This document shows positions 5,893 to 8,962 of a stretch of 8,962 nt of DNA, in pieces. Within the stretch, counting starts at the first letter, position 1; every line of letters starts with the position of its first letter. Source of the stretch: Nocardioidaceae bacterium. GTDB lineage: Bacteria > Actinomycetota > Actinomycetes > Propionibacteriales > Nocardioidaceae. The stretch lies in assembly GCA_013696065.1 (NCBI GenBank), contig JACCZJ010000456.1:1-8962 (forward strand), in the 5' to 3' direction. The notes below the pieces were generated by a model. It worked only from the letters and a program-made list of their open reading frames with translations. It made no database searches and was not told the origin of the DNA. A program made the position numbers and the translations under genes.

Positions 5893-6607
5893 GACGGCTT
5901 CGACGGCACCCTCTGGACCGGCGAAGCGCTCGTATCGAGGCCAACTCGTCGTGGCCGTGCTGTTGGCCGCACTCGGTTTCGCGGCCGTTGCCCAGATGCG
6001 CCTCACCGGCGCCGACGACGACTACAGCGGTCAGCGCCGCGAGAACCTCATCGAGCTGCTCGAATCGCTGGCAGCTGCGGCGGACCGGACGCAGACCCAG
6101 ATTGACGAGCTCGAGCAGACGCGCGAGGAGCTGCTCTCCAGCTCTGAGCGGCGTCAGATCGCCGTCGAGGAGGCGCGCCAGCGCCTCGAAGTGCTCACCG
6201 TGCTCACCGGCACTGCTGCCGCGGCGGGACCCGGGGTCACGATCACCATCACCGATCCCGAGGCCGCGGTGACGAGCACCAACCTGCTCAACGGAATTGA
6301 GGAGCTGCGAGACGCGGGCGCCGAGGCCATCGAGATGAACGACAGGGTGCGGGTCGTTGCCTCGACGTCCTTCACCGAGCGAGACGGTGAGATCCTCGTG
6401 GACGGGGTGAAGCTGCCGTCGCCGTACTCCATCGAAGCGATCGGCTCCTCCCATACCCTCAGCGAAGCCGTCATATTCCGCGGGGGGTTGGCCGACGAGA
6501 TCGAGAGGCTCGGTGGCAAAGTTTCTGTCGAGAAAGCGGATTTGGTCGAGGTGCAATCGTTGCATTCCATCGACGCGCCTGAGTACTCTCAGCCGACCGA
6601 AAGCTGA
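5885..6607 (+). CDS. Second DUF881 membrane-anchored protein (Rv1825-like)
   Basis: The 240-residue product has a short N-terminus, a transmembrane segment (about 19-38), a long coiled coil (about 52-105, including DRTQTQIDELEQTREELLSS), and a DUF881 domain (about 112-225) with AAGPGVTITITDP, GIEELRDAGAEAIEMNDRVR and PYSIEAIGSS. It differs from its paralogue at 4706-5563 by lacking the N-terminal LLTQIM motif. An ATG at 5885 is chosen, overlapping the small basic protein gene by 8 bp. An in-frame ATG at 5876 would add three residues; no Shine-Dalgarno decides between them, and coupled translation is likely. The function is unknown; an envelope or division role is inferred from topology and neighbours. 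Confidence 0.87.
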   Translation: MPETASTAPSGPAKRSYRGQLVVAVLLAALGFAAVAQMRLTGADDDYSGQRRENLIELLESLAAAADRTQTQIDELEQTREELLSSSERRQIAVEEARQRLEVLTVLTGTAAAAGPGVTITITDPEAAVTSTNLLNGIEELRDAGAEAIEMNDRVRVVASTSFTERDGEILVDGVKLPSPYSIEAIGSSHTLSEAVIFRGGLADEIERLGGKVSVEKADLVEVQSLHSIDAPEYSQPTES

Positions 6608-6625
6608 TCCGATCAAGGAGTTCGT

Positions 6626-7009
6626 GTGCACCCACGAGACATCAAGTACACCGCTGAACATGAGTGGGTCAGAGAGGTCGCCGACGGGGCAGTTCGTATC
6701 GGCATCACGGACTTTGCCCAGGACTCGCTTGGAGACATCGTCTACGTTCAACTCCCCGAGGTCGGAGACAACGTCGAAGCCGGTTCGCCGATGGGCGAGC
6801 TCGAGTCGACCAAGAGTGTTAGTGACCTTTTCGCGCCGGTCAGTGGCACGGTCACCGCCCGCAACGACGAGCTGGAAGCAACACCAGAGCTGTGCAACAC
6901 CGATTCCTACGGGGAGGGGTGGCTCGTGGAGATCCGCCCATCAGACCCTGCGCAGCTCGAGGGCCTGCTGAGCGCCAGCGACTACGAGGCCACGATAGCC
7001 TCGACCTAA
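6626..7009 (+). CDS. gcvH: Glycine cleavage system H protein
   Basis: GcvH carries the lipoyl-bound aminomethyl group between the P, T and L proteins of the glycine cleavage complex in the cytoplasm. The 127-residue length is typical. Family landmarks are the N-terminal YTAEHEWVR (8-16), GITDFAQDSLGDIVYVQLPE (26-45), the lipoylation motif GELESTKSVSD with K63 as the modified lysine, and the C-terminal GEGWLVEI. The GTG at 6626 has an AAGGAG Shine-Dalgarno (6615-6620) at 5 nt spacing; an overlapping GTG at 6624 is out of frame. It follows the DUF881 gene by 18 nt and precedes garA, as in mycobacteria. The partner genes gcvP and gcvT are not in the window. Confidence 0.96.
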   Translation: MHPRDIKYTAEHEWVREVADGAVRIGITDFAQDSLGDIVYVQLPEVGDNVEAGSPMGELESTKSVSDLFAPVSGTVTARNDELEATPELCNTDSYGEGWLVEIRPSDPAQLEGLLSASDYEATIAST

Positions 7010-7040
7010 GCCGTGATGTCCGTGACAACACCAACAATCG

Positions 7041-7062
7041 GCGCGCTGGTCGCGCAAGGAGG
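7041..7062 (+). promoter_or_regulatory. Strong Shine-Dalgarno of garA with an adjacent small inverted repeat
   Basis: AAGGAGG (7056-7062) is a near-perfect Shine-Dalgarno 5 nt before the ATG at 7068 and rules out the TTG at 7065. GCGCG (7041-7045) and CGCGC (7051-7055) form a 5-bp stem directly before it, which could affect ribosome access. No clear promoter is seen in the 58-bp gap after gcvH. Confidence 0.5.
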
Positions 7063-7067
7063 CCTTG

Positions 7068-7568
7068 ATGCCGTTCTGCACCGAGTGTGGACAGCAGAAC
7101 CCCGACAGTGCAAGGTTTTGTGCGCAGTGCGGGCATCGACTGGCCGCCCCCGAACGAGCGGTCGAATCCACCTCGACGATCCGTTTCGGAGCCCCCGACC
7201 GCGCAGAACTGGAGGCGGAGAGCCATCTCTCGCCTGCCGAAGAGGCTGCCGTGGAGGCACTCCCACCGGGCAGCGCGCTGCTCGTCGTGCAACGGGGACC
7301 GAGCGCCGGGAGCCGATTTCTGCTCGACACCGACGAGGTGTCTGCCGGGCGTCATCCCGATAGTGAGATCTTCCTCGACGACGTCACGGTGAGCCGTCGG
7401 CACGCGGTGTTCCGGCGTACGTCGGATGGCTATCTGGTGGCCGACGTGGGCAGCTTGAACGGCACCTACGTCAACCGTGACCGCATCGACGAGGTGCTCT
7501 TGTCCGGAGGTGACGAGGTGCAGATCGGCAAGTACCGCCTGGTCTACTTCGACAGCTCGCGCGGCTGA
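7068..7568 (+). CDS. garA: GarA-like FHA-domain regulator with N-terminal zinc ribbon
   Basis: In mycobacteria GarA (OdhI in Corynebacterium) binds and regulates 2-oxoglutarate dehydrogenase and glutamate-metabolising enzymes, and is switched by Ser/Thr kinases that phosphorylate its N-terminal tail. This 166-residue protein has a zinc ribbon first (C4, C7, C18, C21), then a tail VESTSTIRFG (32-41) matching the GarA kinase motif VETTSVFR, then an FHA domain (about 70-160). FHA hallmarks are GRHPDSEIFLDD (94-105), VSRRH (108-112) and VGSLNGTYVN (127-136), almost identical to GarA, as are LPPGSALLVV (65-74) and GDEVQIGKYRLV (148-159). Of the two GarA phospho-threonines, the second is kept (T35) and the first is Ser (S34). 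The gene lies between gcvH and the MerR regulator, as in M. tuberculosis Rv1827. Confidence 0.94.
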   Translation: MPFCTECGQQNPDSARFCAQCGHRLAAPERAVESTSTIRFGAPDRAELEAESHLSPAEEAAVEALPPGSALLVVQRGPSAGSRFLLDTDEVSAGRHPDSEIFLDDVTVSRRHAVFRRTSDGYLVADVGSLNGTYVNRDRIDEVLLSGGDEVQIGKYRLVYFDSSRG

Positions 7569-7579
7569 CTCAGTCCACG

Positions 7580-8317
7580 ATGGTGTCAATCCCGATCAGT
7601 GGCAAGAGTCAACGCCCCCGGATGAGTATCGGCTCGGTGCTGGCCGAGCTGCGAGGCGACTTTCCCGACATCAGCATCTCCAAGATCCGTTTCCTCGAGA
7701 CCGCGGGCCTGGTGCAACCCGAGCGCACCACCTCCGGATACCGCAAGTTCTCCACCGATGATCTGGCCAGGTTGCGCTACATCCTCACCGCCCAGCGCGA
7801 TCAGTACCTGCCACTCAAGGTGATCAAGGAACACCTTGACATGATGGCGCGCGGACTCGAGCCACCGCTGGCGCCGGGGGAGCACCCCCGAGCCCCGCGG
7901 CCGGCCGACAACCAGGATCTGAAGACATCAACCAGCCCTGCGGTTGCCGAGCTGCGCATGTCGGCCGCCGAGCTGGCGGCCAATGCCGACCTCACTGAGC
8001 AGCAAGTCCACGAGCTGGTCACATTCGGCATCGTGTCCCCTCGACCTGGGACGGACTATTTCGATGGGGACGCCCTCGCGGTGGCGGCGACCGTCCGCGC
8101 GTTGACCACTTTCGGCCTCGAGCCGCGACATCTTCGGGTGTTCAAGACTGCCGCGGAGCGCGAGGCCAATCTGATCGAGCAGCTGGTAGCCCCCCTCGCC
8201 CGGCAGCGAGGTGACGGCGCTGGAGAACGCGCGGAGGAGGCAACCGTGGCACTCGTTGGGTTGGCTCTTTCGCTGCACGGGGCGCTGTTGCGAACTGCTG
8301 TGCGTCAGGTTGACTGA
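7580..8317 (+). CDS. MerR-family transcriptional regulator (Rv1828-like)
   Basis: The 245-residue product has a MerR winged helix-turn-helix at about 15-88 (SISKIRFLETAGLVQPERTT at 32-51, SGYRKFSTDDLARLRYI, then QRDQYLPLKVIKEHL). A Pro-rich linker follows (about 94-120). Residues 126-188 resemble a second MerR-type domain (VHELVTFGIVSPRPG, YFDGDALAVAATVRALTTFG, LEPRHLRVFK). The C-terminal helix (about 189-245) may dimerise. No cysteine or metal motif of the classical MerR sensors is present, so the signal is unknown. The ATG at 7580 lies 11 nt after garA; no clear Shine-Dalgarno is seen, and an in-frame ATG at 7622, right at the domain start, is an alternative. Size and order match M. tuberculosis Rv1828. 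Confidence 0.92.
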   Translation: MVSIPISGKSQRPRMSIGSVLAELRGDFPDISISKIRFLETAGLVQPERTTSGYRKFSTDDLARLRYILTAQRDQYLPLKVIKEHLDMMARGLEPPLAPGEHPRAPRPADNQDLKTSTSPAVAELRMSAAELAANADLTEQQVHELVTFGIVSPRPGTDYFDGDALAVAATVRALTTFGLEPRHLRVFKTAAEREANLIEQLVAPLARQRGDGAGERAEEATVALVGLALSLHGALLRTAVRQVD

Positions 8318-8319
8318 GC

Positions 8320-8345
8320 ACCCCCCAGAGGGCTGATCGGGGGGT
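8320..8345. repeat. Inverted repeat before the bifunctional nuclease gene
   Basis: ACCCCCC (8320-8326) and GGGGGGT (8339-8345) are perfect 7-bp arms with a 12-nt spacer, beginning 2 nt after the MerR stop. It could be an intrinsic terminator for the upstream operon, although no T-run follows, or an operator. The last base of the right arm is also the first base of the predicted -10 hexamer. Confidence 0.5.
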
Positions 8346-8350
8346 AGGGT
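8345..8350 (+). promoter_or_regulatory. -10 hexamer of a probable leaderless promoter for the nuclease gene
   Basis: TAGGGT lies exactly 6 nt before the GTG at 8357, the same geometry as the elements at 2687-2692 and 4056-4061. No -35 consensus is visible because the expected place is a C-run. The G-rich AGGGTGG could instead act as a weak Shine-Dalgarno, so this case is less clear than the other two. Confidence 0.45.
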
Positions 8351-8356
8351 GGAAGC

Positions 8357-8842
8357 GTGCGCGAGGTTGACGTTGTGGGAGTCCGAGTCGAGATGCCGTC
8401 CAACCAACCCATCGTGCTGCTGCGGGAGTCTGCGGGGGAGCGTTACCTACCGATTTGGGTGGGCGCCGTCGAAGCAACCGCGATCGCCTTCGCCCAGCAG
8501 GGTGTGGTTCCGCCGAGGCCGCTCACGCATGACCTGCTCAAGGATCTGCTGCAGGCGACCGGCCACGAGCTCACTGAGGTGCAGATCACCGAAGTCAAAG
8601 ACGGCGTCTTCTACGCGAATCTCGTGCTGGGAGAGGGCATCGAGATCAGTGCCCGTCCGTCCGACTCGATCGCGTTGGCGCTGCGCACCGGTAGCCGCAT
8701 CGTCTGCAGTGACCAAGTGCTCGACGAGGCGGGCCTGGCCGTCCCCGACGACCAGGAAGAAGAAGTGGAGAGGTTCCGCGAGTTCCTCGACCAGATAACG
8801 CCTGAGGATTTCGACGCCGACCAGGGACCCGCACGCGACTAG
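8357..8842 (+). CDS. Bifunctional nuclease family protein (DUF151, Rv1829-like)
   Basis: The 161-residue product matches the bifunctional nuclease (BFN) family, first known from plants for DNase and RNase activity; the bacterial role is not settled. Landmarks are PIVLLRESAGERYLPIWVG (18-36), EATAIAFAQQGVVPPRPLTHD (39-59), FYANLVLGEGIEISARPSDS (85-104), IALALRTGSRIVCSDQVLDE (105-124), and an acidic C-terminal tail. There is no signal peptide or membrane segment. The GTG at 8357 is chosen because the protein then starts MREVDVVGVRVE as in the family and the promoter spacing fits. It follows the MerR gene by 39 nt and is probably transcribed at least partly from its own promoter. Confidence 0.93.
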   Translation: MREVDVVGVRVEMPSNQPIVLLRESAGERYLPIWVGAVEATAIAFAQQGVVPPRPLTHDLLKDLLQATGHELTEVQITEVKDGVFYANLVLGEGIEISARPSDSIALALRTGSRIVCSDQVLDEAGLAVPDDQEEEVERFREFLDQITPEDFDADQGPARD

Positions 8843-8893
8843 GCGGTTTCTACCCGGGCCAGGAGCGGCGAGAGTGGCTCGGCACTACCGGAG

Positions 8894-8924
8894 AACTCTC
8901 AACCTAAGTCTGTAGTTTAGAGTT
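8894..8924. promoter_or_regulatory. 31-bp dyad, probable operator of the next gene
   Basis: The left arm AACTCTCAAC (8894-8903) and the right arm GTTTAGAGTT (8915-8924) match at 9 of 10 positions as inverted repeats with an 11-nt spacer; arm centres are 21 bp apart, two helical turns. TANNNT hexamers overlap the right arm (TAGTTT 8913-8918, TAGAGT 8918-8923), so a bound protein would meet the polymerase. Nothing else is recognised in 8843-8893. Confidence 0.55.
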
Positions 8925-8938
8925 GCGACACGCCAGGA

Positions 8939-8962
8939 GTGATCGGTCCCACGTCGTTGACC
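8939..8962 (+). other. Possible start of the next gene (cut by window edge)
   Basis: A GTG at 8939 opens a frame to the window end (8 codons, no stop), directly preceded by AGGA and 15 nt after a TAGAGT hexamer. In M. tuberculosis the next gene here is another MerR regulator (Rv1830). Eight codons are too few to identify anything, and the start may lie further right. Confidence 0.15.

Noticed and set aside
6579..6592. CTGAG/CTCAG hairpin with 4-nt loop near the end of the second DUF881 gene
   Set aside because: The stem is only 5 bp, lies inside coding sequence, has no T-run, and the next gene has a strong Shine-Dalgarno 18 nt after the stop, so a terminator is unlikely.
5822..6751. 309-codon open frame on the minus strand opposite the second DUF881 gene and gcvH
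   Set aside because: It overlaps two well-supported genes on the other strand and has no family-like motif; it is a codon-bias shadow.

Overview
The window is GC-rich and codes densely on both strands. Its gene content points to an actinobacterium. The right-hand two thirds (4068-8842) reproduces a block I know from Mycobacterium tuberculosis (Rv1822 to Rv1829): CDP-alcohol phosphatidyltransferase, DUF881 protein, small basic membrane protein, second DUF881 protein, gcvH, garA (FHA domain), MerR-family regulator, bifunctional nuclease. The GarA homologue has an added N-terminal zinc ribbon not found in mycobacterial GarA, and the genes upstream are not the mycobacterial ones. The organism is therefore probably an actinobacterium outside Mycobacteriaceae. 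I cannot name the genus.

Layout. 1-607 (+): 3' part of an IclR-family regulator that runs off the left edge. 645-2680 (-): a two-gene operon, promoter-proximal gene of unknown function (1856-2680), then fumarylacetoacetase (645-1859), overlapping by ATGA. 2681-2784: divergent regulatory region. 2785-4032 (+): homogentisate 1,2-dioxygenase of the short bacterial type. 4068-8317 (+): seven closely packed genes from the phosphatidyltransferase to MerR. 8357-8842 (+): bifunctional nuclease, apparently with its own promoter. 8843-8962: upstream region of the next, unseen gene, with a long dyad.

How the genes work together. The left part is the lower end of tyrosine/phenylalanine catabolism: homogentisate ring opening by HmgA and cleavage of fumarylacetoacetate to fumarate and acetoacetate by FahA. 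No maleylacetoacetate isomerase of a recognised family is present. The unknown gene co-transcribed with fahA lies in a suggestive position, and the IclR protein is a plausible pathway regulator. The right part combines envelope genes (phospholipid synthesis, three small membrane proteins) with GcvH (glycine cleavage), GarA (a phosphorylation-switched FHA regulator of 2-oxoglutarate/glutamate metabolism in mycobacteria) and a MerR regulator.

The most interesting signals are: three GTG-start genes, each with a TANNNT hexamer exactly 6 nt before the start codon (the signature of leaderless transcription); overlapping divergent promoters at the hmgA/fahA switch point; a zinc-ribbon form of GarA; a MerR protein whose C-terminal half looks like a second copy of the MerR DNA-binding domain; and a 31-bp dyad (9 of 10 arm positions matched) upstream of the next gene. 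I found no RNA genes, CRISPR arrays, insertion sequences or prophage features.
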